The translations under genes and the position numbers were made by a program. A DNA stretch of 64,000 nucleotides from a bacterium (GTDB lineage Bacteria > Actinomycetota > Acidimicrobiia > Spongiisociales > JAENVV01), in contig JAHEDI010000015.1 in assembly GCA_024641305.1 (NCBI GenBank), positions 1 through 64,000 on the forward strand. The letters run 5' to 3'. Below the pieces are notes generated by a model that ran no database searches, was not told the origin of the DNA, and worked only from the letters and a program-made list of their open reading frames with translations. Positions 18,288-25,177 of the stretch are shown here, piece after piece (position 1 is the first letter of the stretch; each line of letters starts with the position of its first letter).

Positions 18288-18733
18288 TCGCCGGCAGCGA
18301 TCCGGTCGAGCAGCGCCATGGCTTGTACGAGAGTGCTGATTTCGGAGTCCTGCATGCCGGTTATTCGGGTGGTTAGAAAAGCCGTTCTCAGTTGGCGGGC
18401 GGCGGCGAGCATGGTGGTGGCGGTTTCCGTTGGTCGCACCAAGGTTGAGCGAGCGTCGTCGGGATCGGGTTGGCGTTCGACGAGTCCGCGTTCTTCGAGC
18501 CTGCCGACAATGCCTGTGACGCTTGGTGCCGATACCTTCTCAATTGCGGCTAATTCGCCCATTCGGAGAGGTCCGTGCCGGTCCAACGTGAACAGGATCG
18601 AACGTTGCGACGGCGTGAGGTCGCCGACCGATTCTTGCCTGAGACGCCGGGCAAGTCGCCCGATCGACAGTCGCAATGCGGCAGCGACTTCTGCGGGATC
18701 AAGATGCGGGGGTGTCTGTCGATCGGAGATCAC
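18284..18733 (-). CDS. MarR-family transcriptional regulator
   Basis: A 149-residue winged-helix repressor: the recognition region is MGELAAIEKVSAPSVTGIVGRLEERGLV and the wing is PDPDDARSTLVRPTE. It precedes and overlaps the MFS transporter, the common arrangement for ligand-relieved efflux control. The start GTG at 18731-18733 directly abuts a perfect inverted repeat and lies six bases after a TAGCAT -10-like element, so the mRNA is probably leaderless and autorepressed. Ligand unknown. Confidence 0.92.
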   Translation of the reverse strand: MISDRQTPPHLDPAEVAAALRLSIGRLARRLRQESVGDLTPSQRSILFTLDRHGPLRMGELAAIEKVSAPSVTGIVGRLEERGLVERQPDPDDARSTLVRPTETATTMLAAARQLRTAFLTTRITGMQDSEISTLVQAMALLDRIAAGE

Positions 18734-18746
18734 TTAGCCATGCTAA
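18734..18746 (-). promoter_or_regulatory. MarR/SlyA-type operator overlapping a leaderless -10
   Basis: TTAGCCATGCTAA is a perfect 5-3-5 inverted repeat (TTAGC / GCTAA), matching the general TTAGC-GCTAA form known for SlyA/MarR operators. It ends exactly at the marR start codon. On the minus strand TAGCAT (plus positions 18740-18745) sits six bases before the GTG, so repressor binding here would cover the -10 element. A TTTCAA at 17 bases upstream could be a poor -35. Confidence 0.65.
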
Positions 18747-18987
18747 TCAAATCGACCATGCCTTGAAATCTGGTACTCGGAAACAACCGCGCGAGCGTAT
18801 CGACAACGAGCAACCCTCGTCAGAAGCCGCTCGGTCGACCTTGGAGGATGCTTATCACCGGAGGGCGTGGCGCTAACCGGATTCGTGGCGAGTCTGTCGT
18901 AGCGGAACCGCTCGTGCCATAAGAGACGCCTGTTGGCTATTTTTGTCGTTGGTCGACCGGACGCCCCGCGAGTATCCAGAATCTGTC

Positions 18988-19016
18988 TTGTGGGTGGTCA
19001 CCGAGAGTGGTATTGT
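18988..19016 (+). promoter_or_regulatory. Candidate promoter of the Tad-like operon
   Basis: TTGTGG (18988-18993) and TATTGT (19011-19016) are separated by 17 bases and lie 30 bases before the tadE-like ATG, which has its own GGGAGG ribosome-binding site. Matches to the sigma-70-type consensus are only partial. Confidence 0.35.
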
Positions 19017-19046
19017 CGAACTCGGGAAGCGTCTGGGAGGACAGTC

Positions 19047-19553
19047 ATGGGAGGCTGGACAACCTTCGTGCGTGATACGCGCGGGGTGGCAATGACCGAA
19101 TTTGCGATCATCATGCCGATGTTGTTTGCGCTCATCTTTGGCATCATCGAATTTGGTCACTTCGTTGCCTATTCAAACGCCGTTGAGACCGCGGCTCGCG
19201 AGGGGGCGCGGTATGGGTCGGCCGTCGGGATTGGACCCAATGGGGTTCTGCAGTACGTCGATTGTCTCGGAATCCGCGATGCCGCACGGGCCAAGATCAA
19301 CCTGGTCACGATCAACAATCCCGACGTGTCGGTTACCTATGACGAAGGCCCGGCTACGGGGTCTGAGCCATACAATTGTAACTCGGGGCCTTTTCCAGCA
19401 GTTTCCGATGTGGCGAACGGCGGACGGGTCATCGTGTCCATTACTGTTGCCTACGATCCGCTTCTGGACAATATCCCGCTGGTCGGCCAATTCTTGAATG
19501 GTATCTCAGTGACCGCCGTCGACCGGCGCTCGATCTACCCGGGAAACGTATGA
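19047..19553 (+). CDS. TadE-like pseudopilin family protein (1)
   Basis: A 168-residue protein with a short N-terminus and the TadE signature: RGVAMTEFAIIMPMLFALIFGIIEFG, that is a Glu at position 5 of a hydrophobic segment (the type IV pilin-like feature) and a second Glu near its end. AAREGARYGS follows, also typical. The rest is an extracytoplasmic domain with two Cys. TadE proteins are minor pseudopilins of Tad/Flp systems. ATG at 19047 behind GGGAGG. First of three coupled genes; no Tad ATPase or secretin is in the window. Confidence 0.85.
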   Translation: MGGWTTFVRDTRGVAMTEFAIIMPMLFALIFGIIEFGHFVAYSNAVETAAREGARYGSAVGIGPNGVLQYVDCLGIRDAARAKINLVTINNPDVSVTYDEGPATGSEPYNCNSGPFPAVSDVANGGRVIVSITVAYDPLLDNIPLVGQFLNGISVTAVDRRSIYPGNV

Positions 19554-19978
19554 ACGATCGGGGCGCTTCTGCGGTAGAAATGGCTTTGCTGATGCCGATC
19601 ATGCTGTTGATGGTGCTCGGATTAGTCGACTTTGGAAGAGCGGTTCTCGGGCATATAGCCATCGAGGAGGCGGCCCAGGAGGGTGCCATGTTTGCCAGTT
19701 ATCACGGTACCGATGCGGGCGACACAGCGAATGACATCGTCGACGCAGTGCGACTATCGACCGGGTCGATCACGATCGCTTCAGGTGACGTCACCGTGGC
19801 TTGCTCTGGGAAAGCCGGCGGTGCCCAGCTGGCTGCTTATCCGACAGTATCGGTCACCGTCTCGACGTCGATCATGCCGATCACGCCGCTCGTGTCGGGT
19901 TGGCTTCCGGGTGGCATCCCCTTGGTCGCCGAAGCCTCTGGGACGGTCTTCACCAAAGCATGTTTGGCAACGCCATGA
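19550..19978 (+). CDS. TadE-like pseudopilin family protein (2)
   Basis: A 142-residue second TadE-like protein, with RGASAVEMALLMPIMLLMVLGLVDFGRA as membrane segment and AAQEGAMFAS following. The C-terminal 90 residues form a small exported beta-rich domain with a Cys pair. It overlaps the first tadE gene and the following tadG-like gene by four bases each (ATGA junctions), so the three are made together and probably interact in the envelope. Confidence 0.85.
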   Translation: MNDRGASAVEMALLMPIMLLMVLGLVDFGRAVLGHIAIEEAAQEGAMFASYHGTDAGDTANDIVDAVRLSTGSITIASGDVTVACSGKAGGAQLAAYPTVSVTVSTSIMPITPLVSGWLPGGIPLVAEASGTVFTKACLATP

Positions 19979-21171
19979 AACGCTTTATTGACTCCGAGGT
20001 TGGTGCGACCGCCGTCCTTGTTGCGTCCATGATGATGCTTCTTCTCTCGGTTTTGGCATGGGCGATTGACGGTGGGGTCGCCTATGACGAACGTCGCGAT
20101 ACGCAAAGCGCCGCTGACATGGCAGCCCTGGCTGCGGCCTTTGCCGGTCCCGATTGTGAAAATCAGGATTGGCAGGCCGCAGGATTGGAAGCTGCCGCAG
20201 AAAATGGCTTCGACAACGACACTGTGACCAACAACGTGACGATTACGAATCTTGCTCCGTCGCCGGGCTTTGGCCCGTACGAGGCCAGGGTCGAAAGCAA
20301 TCAAGAGACATTCTTTGCCGGAGTCATTGGAGCGGATTCGACCACAGTCGCGGCAGAGGCGGTCGCAAATTGCGTCCGGCAGTCGGGTCTCGGCGGATAC
20401 GCCGTCTTTGCCTCTGCCACCAACTGTCCTCCAAACGAACTCAAGATCAACGCTTCGGGGATCACGATCGGCGGCGGGGTTCACTCCAATGACGATCTCT
20501 TGCTTACCGCGATGGCGTCCAACCCGGGGATGGTGGATGGCGATATTACCTGGGTCGATTCAGCCACGATCAGCAACGTCACTCCCATCAACGGTGGCAC
20601 GGCCTACCAGTGGGACGTCGCCGCATACGGGTATCCGCCTACCCCGGGTGGATGGGATATCGATGACTACCGACCCACCGCTGGCCCGGTAGCTCCTCTG
20701 ACCGGCCCCGATAATCTGAACAGCTCTGGCTATCACTATTACCCGACGGACGTCACGCTGAGTGGCGCTTTGGCAGATGGTATCTACTTTGTGAACGGCA
20801 AGCTCACCTTGAGTGCGGTCACCGTCAACTCCGGAACCTTTGTGGCAACCGGCGTGATCAAGTTGCAAGGCGTGGCAAACACGGTTACGAGTCCGTATGA
20901 CTCTACTGGACTCGGGCTGTTCTCAGATAACCCCGGCGTACCGGACTGCACCGGTGGCGACCTGGCGATTCAATGGTCCGGATCGAGTCACGTGTGGTCG
21001 GGAGCCCAGTATGCCCCTAACGGACGAATCGACATGAGCGGCGCCTCGAATTCTTCGGTCAATGGCTCGATCATTGCCTACCGGATCGATCTGTCAGGGT
21101 CGGGCGTCACAATCACCTACGACGATTCGTTCACCGGCGTTGAAGTAACCTCGCTTCGTCTCGAGAAGTAG
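19975..21171 (+). CDS. TadG-like protein with beta-rich exported domain
   Basis: A 398-residue protein. It starts with the Tad-domain membrane segment (VGATAVLVASMMMLLLSVLAWAIDGGVAYDERRDTQSAADMAALAAA), the TadG hallmark DGG...QSAADMAALAAA. A Cys- and Asn-containing linker follows, and from about residue 150 a long domain dominated by Gly, Ser, Thr and Asn in short alternating strands, resembling a beta-helix; it lacks the von Willebrand factor domain seen in many TadG proteins. It starts on the four-base overlap at 19975; an in-frame ATG at 19960 is less likely. Probably an envelope-anchored surface protein. Confidence 0.8.
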   Translation: MKRFIDSEVGATAVLVASMMMLLLSVLAWAIDGGVAYDERRDTQSAADMAALAAAFAGPDCENQDWQAAGLEAAAENGFDNDTVTNNVTITNLAPSPGFGPYEARVESNQETFFAGVIGADSTTVAAEAVANCVRQSGLGGYAVFASATNCPPNELKINASGITIGGGVHSNDDLLLTAMASNPGMVDGDITWVDSATISNVTPINGGTAYQWDVAAYGYPPTPGGWDIDDYRPTAGPVAPLTGPDNLNSSGYHYYPTDVTLSGALADGIYFVNGKLTLSAVTVNSGTFVATGVIKLQGVANTVTSPYDSTGLGLFSDNPGVPDCTGGDLAIQWSGSSHVWSGAQYAPNGRIDMSGASNSSVNGSIIAYRIDLSGSGVTITYDDSFTGVEVTSLRLEK

Positions 21172-21237
21172 CTGTTCGAATGGTCGTCGACTGGGTTCTG
21201 CTTGGCCCGGTCTAAGGCTCACCCGGGCCGAGGCATC

Positions 21238-21243
21238 TAGACT
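21238..21243 (+). promoter_or_regulatory. Leaderless -10 element of the acyl-CoA dehydrogenase gene
   Basis: TAGACT fits TANNNT and lies seven bases before the ATG at 21251; no Shine-Dalgarno sequence is present. Confidence 0.45.
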
Positions 21244-21250
21244 CGAACCA

Positions 21251-23023
21251 ATGAACTATCGGCCGCCTCTTCGTGACATCTTGTTCGTCATGAACGAACT
21301 CCTTGGTCTGGGCGAGTTGTTGACTCTGGAACCCTTTTCGCATGTCGATACCGAAGACATTGCCGGGCTTCTGGCCGAAGCGGGCCGTTTCAACGCCGAG
21401 GTCATCGCCCCGCTCAATCAGATCGGTGACCAACAACCCAGCTCGATCGACGGTGACGGCAACGTCGCAACCCCGCCCGGCTTCAGCGAGGCCTACCGGC
21501 GGTACCAGGAGGCAGGCTGGACGGCCATCCAGTTTGACCCCGAATACGGCGGAGGTGGTCTCCCGTGGTTGGTCGGAATCGCCAATCAGGAATTCACCAC
21601 CTCGGCGAACATGGCTTTCTCGTTGTGTCCGATGCTCAGTCACAGTGCGATTGAGGCTTTGAGCACCCACGGCTCCGACGAGCAGAAAGCCATGTTCCTC
21701 GAGAAGATGATCACTGGCGCTTGGAGTGGGACCATGAACCTCACGGAACCGCAAGCGGGGACCGATGTCGGCGCCCTCACGACGCGAGCTGTCCCTCGTG
21801 ATGACGGAACGTATTCGATCACCGGCACCAAGATATTCATTACCTGGGGCGACCATGACATGGCCGAGAACATCATCCATCTCGTATTGGCCCGCATGCC
21901 CGATGCACCACCAGGAACCAAAGGTATCAGCCTGTTCATCGTCCCGAAGTTCCTTGTCAATCCTGACGGCACGCTTGGTGCCAAGAATGACGTTCGATGT
22001 GTGGCTCTCGAGCACAAACTCGGGATCAAGGCCAGCCCGACCGCGGTCATGTCATTCGGAGAGGTCGGGGGAGCGGTTGGCCACCTGGTTGGTGAGCCCC
22101 ATCAGGGGATGCGCTACATGTTTACCATGATGAACAACGCTCGACTGACCGTCGGCCTTGAGGGCCTCGGGATCTCGGAGCGGTCCTATCAACAGGCCGT
22201 CGAGTATGCCAGGGAGCGCGTCCAGGGCACCGCCATCGAATCGGGTGAGCCGACCGTCATCGCCAACCACCCCGATGTACGGCGCATGCTGATCACGATG
22301 AAATCGGGCATCGAAGCCATGCGATCGCTGATCTACTTGAATGCCAAAGCGATCGACGAGTCCCACGCCCACCCTGATGAAACCATACGAGGTCAGGCCG
22401 GTGAACTCGTGGCCCTCTTGACTCCGCTGTCAAAAGCCTGGTGTACCGATCTGGGTGTCGATCTGACCTCCCTCGCCCTTCAGGTTTTCGGCGGTATGGG
22501 TTATGTCGAGGAGACCGGAGTAGCCCAACACTGGCGCGATTCCAGAATCGCTCCGATCTATGAGGGCACCAACGGCGTCCAGGCCGTCGACCTTGTCATG
22601 CGAAAGCTCCCGATGAGCGGGGAAGCGGTCATCGAGAGGATGTTGTCGGATGTTCGCGAGACAGTCGAGGTGCTCAAGGATGCCGGGGAATTCGGAATGG
22701 CCGAGCATCTCGGTGCAGCCGTCGATACGGTCGGGCCGGTGACCGAGGGTTTGCTGGCAGCGACCGTCGCTGATCGGTTGGCGGGAGCCACCCCGTATCT
22801 CAAGATGCTGGCGACGCTGGTCGCTGCCTGGCTGATGGCGCGCAGCGCGTTGATTGCCAAAACCCAACTCGACGCTGGGGTGCCAGATGCGAGTTTCTAC
22901 AAGGCGAAGGTGGCCACCGCCACATTCTTCGTGTCGCAAACCTTGCCTGCTGCCATGGGCCTTCGGGCCTCTGTCGAAGGGGGCGTTGAGGACGTGATGG
23001 CTGTCCCGCTCGACCAATACTAA
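21251..23023 (+). CDS. Acyl-CoA dehydrogenase
   Basis: A 590-residue flavoprotein of the long acyl-CoA dehydrogenase type. The N-terminal and middle domains are present (MNLTEPQAGTDVG, the FAD/substrate-binding segment), followed by the C-terminal helical domain with catalytic Glu in IAPIYEGTNGVQAVDL, and an extra C-terminal domain of about 120 residues as in PF12806-bearing enzymes. It performs the first desaturation in beta-oxidation. There is no ribosome-binding site; instead TAGACT lies seven bases before the ATG, suggesting a leaderless mRNA. No electron-transfer flavoprotein genes are in the window. Confidence 0.93.
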   Translation: MNYRPPLRDILFVMNELLGLGELLTLEPFSHVDTEDIAGLLAEAGRFNAEVIAPLNQIGDQQPSSIDGDGNVATPPGFSEAYRRYQEAGWTAIQFDPEYGGGGLPWLVGIANQEFTTSANMAFSLCPMLSHSAIEALSTHGSDEQKAMFLEKMITGAWSGTMNLTEPQAGTDVGALTTRAVPRDDGTYSITGTKIFITWGDHDMAENIIHLVLARMPDAPPGTKGISLFIVPKFLVNPDGTLGAKNDVRCVALEHKLGIKASPTAVMSFGEVGGAVGHLVGEPHQGMRYMFTMMNNARLTVGLEGLGISERSYQQAVEYARERVQGTAIESGEPTVIANHPDVRRMLITMKSGIEAMRSLIYLNAKAIDESHAHPDETIRGQAGELVALLTPLSKAWCTDLGVDLTSLALQVFGGMGYVEETGVAQHWRDSRIAPIYEGTNGVQAVDLVMRKLPMSGEAVIERMLSDVRETVEVLKDAGEFGMAEHLGAAVDTVGPVTEGLLAATVADRLAGATPYLKMLATLVAAWLMARSALIAKTQLDAGVPDASFYKAKVATATFFVSQTLPAAMGLRASVEGGVEDVMAVPLDQY

Positions 23024-23034
23024 GGTTTGGTCTT

Positions 23035-23337
23035 ATGAGCAACGTACAAGAAATTCCACAGATGGTCAGCCAGCTGGTCGACCTCTCCAAACAGTATGTT
23101 CGCCAGGAGACGATCGAACCCGCCAAGCGCCTCGGTAGGGCGGCGGGAATGGGCTTGCTAGCCGCCGTGTTGTTCGCGATCGGCGCCGTGTTGCTCTCGA
23201 TGGCGACGCTGAGGACAATCTTGGGGGTCATCGGAGATGGACCCATTGCATCGGCTCTTGGGTACTTGATCGCCATGGGTGTTCTCATCGCGGTTATTGG
23301 GCTTCTTGGATGGAGGATGAAGCGGAATGTCGAATAG
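23035..23337 (+). CDS. Small membrane protein, holin-like superfamily
   Basis: A 100-residue protein with an amphipathic N-terminal helix (residues 5-45) and two membrane segments (about 50-70 and 77-95) ending in a basic KRN tail. This is the layout of the actinobacterial holin-superfamily / YqjE-like membrane proteins; despite the name there is no phage context. It begins 12 bases after the acyl-CoA dehydrogenase stop. TAAGGT (23021-23026, using the preceding TAA stop) lies eight bases before its ATG, a possible internal leaderless promoter. Confidence 0.75.
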   Translation: MSNVQEIPQMVSQLVDLSKQYVRQETIEPAKRLGRAAGMGLLAAVLFAIGAVLLSMATLRTILGVIGDGPIASALGYLIAMGVLIAVIGLLGWRMKRNVE

Positions 23338-23533
23338 CAACGGGGTGACGGTTGAGGACATTCGGGCCAAAGCCCGTGAAGTCGAAGAGGCTGTCAAGCA
23401 GACGCAAGAGACCGCCAAGCAGGGAGCGACCTGGGCAGTTGGAGGACTCGTCTTGCTAGTCCTCGTTGTTTTCTTCTTCGGTCGCCGCCGCGGTCGCAAG
23501 GGTGGCGCCATCGTCGAGGTCTACAAGGTTTGA
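23327..23533 (+). CDS. Small single-span membrane protein
   Basis: A 68-residue protein: an N-terminal helix rich in Glu, Ala and Lys (residues 8-33, coiled-coil-like), a single membrane segment GLVLLVLVVFFFG, then a basic stretch RRRGRKGG. It overlaps the previous gene by 11 bases and is probably its partner. Its last 78 bases overlap the 3' end of a convergent small gene. Function unknown. Confidence 0.7.
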   Translation: MSNSNGVTVEDIRAKAREVEEAVKQTQETAKQGATWAVGGLVLLVLVVFFFGRRRGRKGGAIVEVYKV

Positions 23534-23746
23534 TTCGTCCGAATCTGACCGTTTCGGACCCGGTCCCCGGAGCTTGATGACGTATTCGTCGCCTCGATCG
23601 AGCCGGTAGCTCGCCAGCAACTCGCGCTTGGGAGGTTTGCGAAGCATCGCCAGCATTACGGCCCCGACTCCGAGCGCAACGATCTTTTGATCCCCGGTGC
23701 GGAACCCTCGCATCAGGCGTTCGATACCAAATCCAACCAAATTCAT
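23456..23746 (-). CDS. Small conserved-type protein of unknown function
   Basis: A 96-residue open frame with an Arg/Gly-rich start (MNLVGFGIERLMRGFRTGDQ), a hydrophobic stretch (KIVALGVGAVMLAML), then a strand-rich segment ELLASYRLDRGDEYVIKL and an acidic tail. The order membrane-anchored helix, PPKRE, YRL...GDEYVI looks like a real protein. Supporting the start, TAGGCT lies seven bases before its ATG on the minus strand. It is divergent from a 32-residue ORF and ends antisense to the 68-residue membrane protein gene. Function unknown. Confidence 0.55.
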   Translation of the reverse strand: MNLVGFGIERLMRGFRTGDQKIVALGVGAVMLAMLRKPPKRELLASYRLDRGDEYVIKLRGPGPKRSDSDESNLVDLDDGATLATAAATEEENNED

Positions 23747-23753
23747 GCTTTTG

Positions 23754-23770
23754 AGCCTATCTCGTAGGAT
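23754..23770. promoter_or_regulatory. Back-to-back leaderless -10 elements
   Basis: TAGGCT on the minus strand (plus positions 23754-23759) lies seven bases before the minus-strand ATG at 23746. TAGGAT on the plus strand (23765-23770) lies nine bases before the plus-strand ATG at 23780. The two hexamers are five bases apart, so only one polymerase could engage at a time. Confidence 0.45.
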
Positions 23771-23779
23771 GTCAACCTT

Positions 23780-23878
23780 ATGCACAACGACAACATGAGA
23801 AAAATCATCATCTGGGTCATTGTTCTCGCCATGGTGCTCGTCACCTTCGCCAGTGCCGTTTCGGTTTTCGGAAACTAG
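23780..23878 (+). CDS. 32-residue membrane peptide upstream of trmI
   Basis: An open frame encoding a short polar start (MHNDNMRK) and one hydrophobic segment (IIIWVIVLAMVLVTFASAV) ending in SVFGN. The TAG stop directly abuts the GTG start of trmI. There is no ribosome-binding site, but TAGGAT lies nine bases upstream. A second in-frame ATG at residue 6 is possible. It may be a genuine tiny membrane protein, or a leader peptide whose translation couples to trmI. Confidence 0.55.
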   Translation: MHNDNMRKIIIWVIVLAMVLVTFASAVSVFGN

Positions 23879-24697
23879 GTGGATTCCCCGACATTCGAAA
23901 ATGGCGATGTGGCTCTGATCATTGATTCGAAGTCGCGACGATACCTCGTCAAGCTTGACCCGAGTGGGCAGTTTACGACCCACCAGGGGACGATCCCCCA
24001 TGTCGAATTGATTGGTTCGCTCCATGGGACGATGTTTGAAACCCCCTCCGGCGGCAAGTTCATCGCGCTTCCGCCCAAACTCACCGATTACATCCTGAAG
24101 ATGAAGCGGGGAGCTCAGATCATCTACCCGAAAGACATTGGCCCCATCCTCGTGTACGGGGACGTGGCGCCCGGTTCGGTGGTTCTGGAGGCAGGCACCG
24201 GGTCGGGTGCACTCACCATGGCTCTGGTACGGGCCGTCGGCCCCACGGGCAGGGTTGTGAGCGTTGATCGCCGGGAAGACCACGCTGGTCAGGCAGAAAA
24301 GTCCATTTCCAGATTCTTTGGGGGCCTTCCGGACAACCTGGAACTGAGAATCGGCGAGGTTGAGGATATGATCGCCGAAGTCGGTCCCGATCGGTTGATT
24401 CTTGACCTTCCAGAGCCCTGGCATGCGGCAGCCATCGCCGCCCAACACCTGCAGCCCGGCGGGGTATTTTGCTCGTATGTTCCAACCGTTCCTCAGATGG
24501 AACAGACCGTCACGGCGCTCAAATCGGTCCACGCCTTCACCGACATCATGAACTTTGAAGCGCTTCTTCGAACCTGGAATGTCGAAGGGCGTTCGGTGCG
24601 GCCCGACCATCAGATGATCGGGCATACGGGATTCTTGACCGTCGCTCGTCGGGTTCAGCCCTGGAGCGGTGGTGCCGAAGAGAGTGAGGAAGAATGA
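23879..24697 (+). CDS. trmI: tRNA (adenine-58-N1)-methyltransferase TrmI
   Basis: A 272-residue methyltransferase. The N-terminal small beta domain covers residues 1-75, followed by the SAM-binding fold with VVLEAGTGSGALTMAL (motif I), the acidic residue SVDRRED (motif II) and LILDLPEPW (motif IV). These are the hallmarks of TrmI, which makes m1A58 in the T-loop of tRNAs as a homotetramer. In actinobacteria trmI commonly lies just upstream of the proteasome ATPase gene, as here. GTG start follows the 32-residue ORF without a gap. Confidence 0.92.
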   Translation: MDSPTFENGDVALIIDSKSRRYLVKLDPSGQFTTHQGTIPHVELIGSLHGTMFETPSGGKFIALPPKLTDYILKMKRGAQIIYPKDIGPILVYGDVAPGSVVLEAGTGSGALTMALVRAVGPTGRVVSVDRREDHAGQAEKSISRFFGGLPDNLELRIGEVEDMIAEVGPDRLILDLPEPWHAAAIAAQHLQPGGVFCSYVPTVPQMEQTVTALKSVHAFTDIMNFEALLRTWNVEGRSVRPDHQMIGHTGFLTVARRVQPWSGGAEESEEE

Positions 24698-24761
24698 ATG
24701 CGTGCATTCCTTCTATTGTCGGTAGGATGGCACACTCAGAATTGATGAGGAGAATAAAACC

Positions 24762-25007
24762 ATGAAGGTGTGGATCGATCAAGACCTGTGCACGGGGGAC
24801 GGCCTGTGTGAGGAAATTGCCCCAGACGTGTTCGTCTTGCTTGACGACGGTCTTGCCTACGTCCGCGAAGGCGCCACCATTTTCGCCAAAGCCGAGGGTA
24901 ATCCCGAAGGTGCGGCCGGTCTGGCGGTAGTCCCTGCAGGCCAAGAAGACATCACCATCGAATCAGCCGAGGAATGTCCCGGCGAGTGCATTTTTATCGA
25001 GCCGTAA
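24762..25007 (+). CDS. Ferredoxin (3Fe-4S/4Fe-4S single-cluster type)
   Basis: An 81-residue acidic ferredoxin. Cys10 and Cys16 (CTGDGLC, spacing of five with Asp-Gly in place of the middle Cys) and Cys72 near the end (EECPGECIFIE, plus an extra Cys76) are arranged as in actinobacterial 3Fe-4S ferredoxins; an insertion between the halves makes it longer than the usual 60-65. Such ferredoxins pass electrons to cytochromes P450 and other enzymes. A GAGGAGA ribosome-binding site precedes ATG. A terminator follows, so it closes the trmI transcript. Confidence 0.88.
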   Translation: MKVWIDQDLCTGDGLCEEIAPDVFVLLDDGLAYVREGATIFAKAEGNPEGAAGLAVVPAGQEDITIESAEECPGECIFIEP

Positions 25008-25027
25008 GGCACGCTGCTCTCAATAGG

Positions 25028-25053
25028 AAACGTCCGGTCTGCCCCGGACGTTT
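25028..25053 (+). terminator. Rho-independent-type terminator after ferredoxin gene
   Basis: A perfect 10-base stem (AAACGTCCGG / CCGGACGTTT) with a six-base loop TCTGCC, 20 bases after the ferredoxin stop. The right arm ends TTT followed by CTCGTT, a weak U-tract. It separates the trmI-ferredoxin unit from the proteasome operon. Confidence 0.7.
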
Positions 25054-25177
25054 CTCGTTAAAGGGGCGACGGGGTGGTGCCGACAAATACCTACGAGTTT
25101 CTTCGAATCACCCACGGAAGTTTCAGATCCGTCCTAGGGTGATAGGAATATCAACGAGCCTGTGATGGAGGTGAGCC

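Larger units (their letters stand above)
18734..19046. other. Intergenic region between divergent marR and tadE operons
   Basis: About 310 bases without a supported gene. It holds the marR operator at its left edge and a candidate tadE promoter near its right edge; the middle shows no open frame with a ribosome-binding site and no RNA fold I recognise. Confidence 0.5.

Noticed and set aside
21208-21233. GGCCCGG...CCGGGCC hairpin after the TadG-like gene as a terminator
   Set aside because: The stem is short with a long loop and no T-run follows; it also borders the promoter of the next gene, so evidence is too weak.
23035-23337. Holin-like protein as a prophage remnant
   Set aside because: No endolysin, capsid, tail or integrase gene is near; such small membrane proteins are common chromosomal genes in actinobacteria.
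23747-24625. Long minus-strand extension in front of the 96-residue protein
   Set aside because: It is antisense to trmI; only the 3' part from the ATG at 23746 looks like protein and has a promoter-like element.
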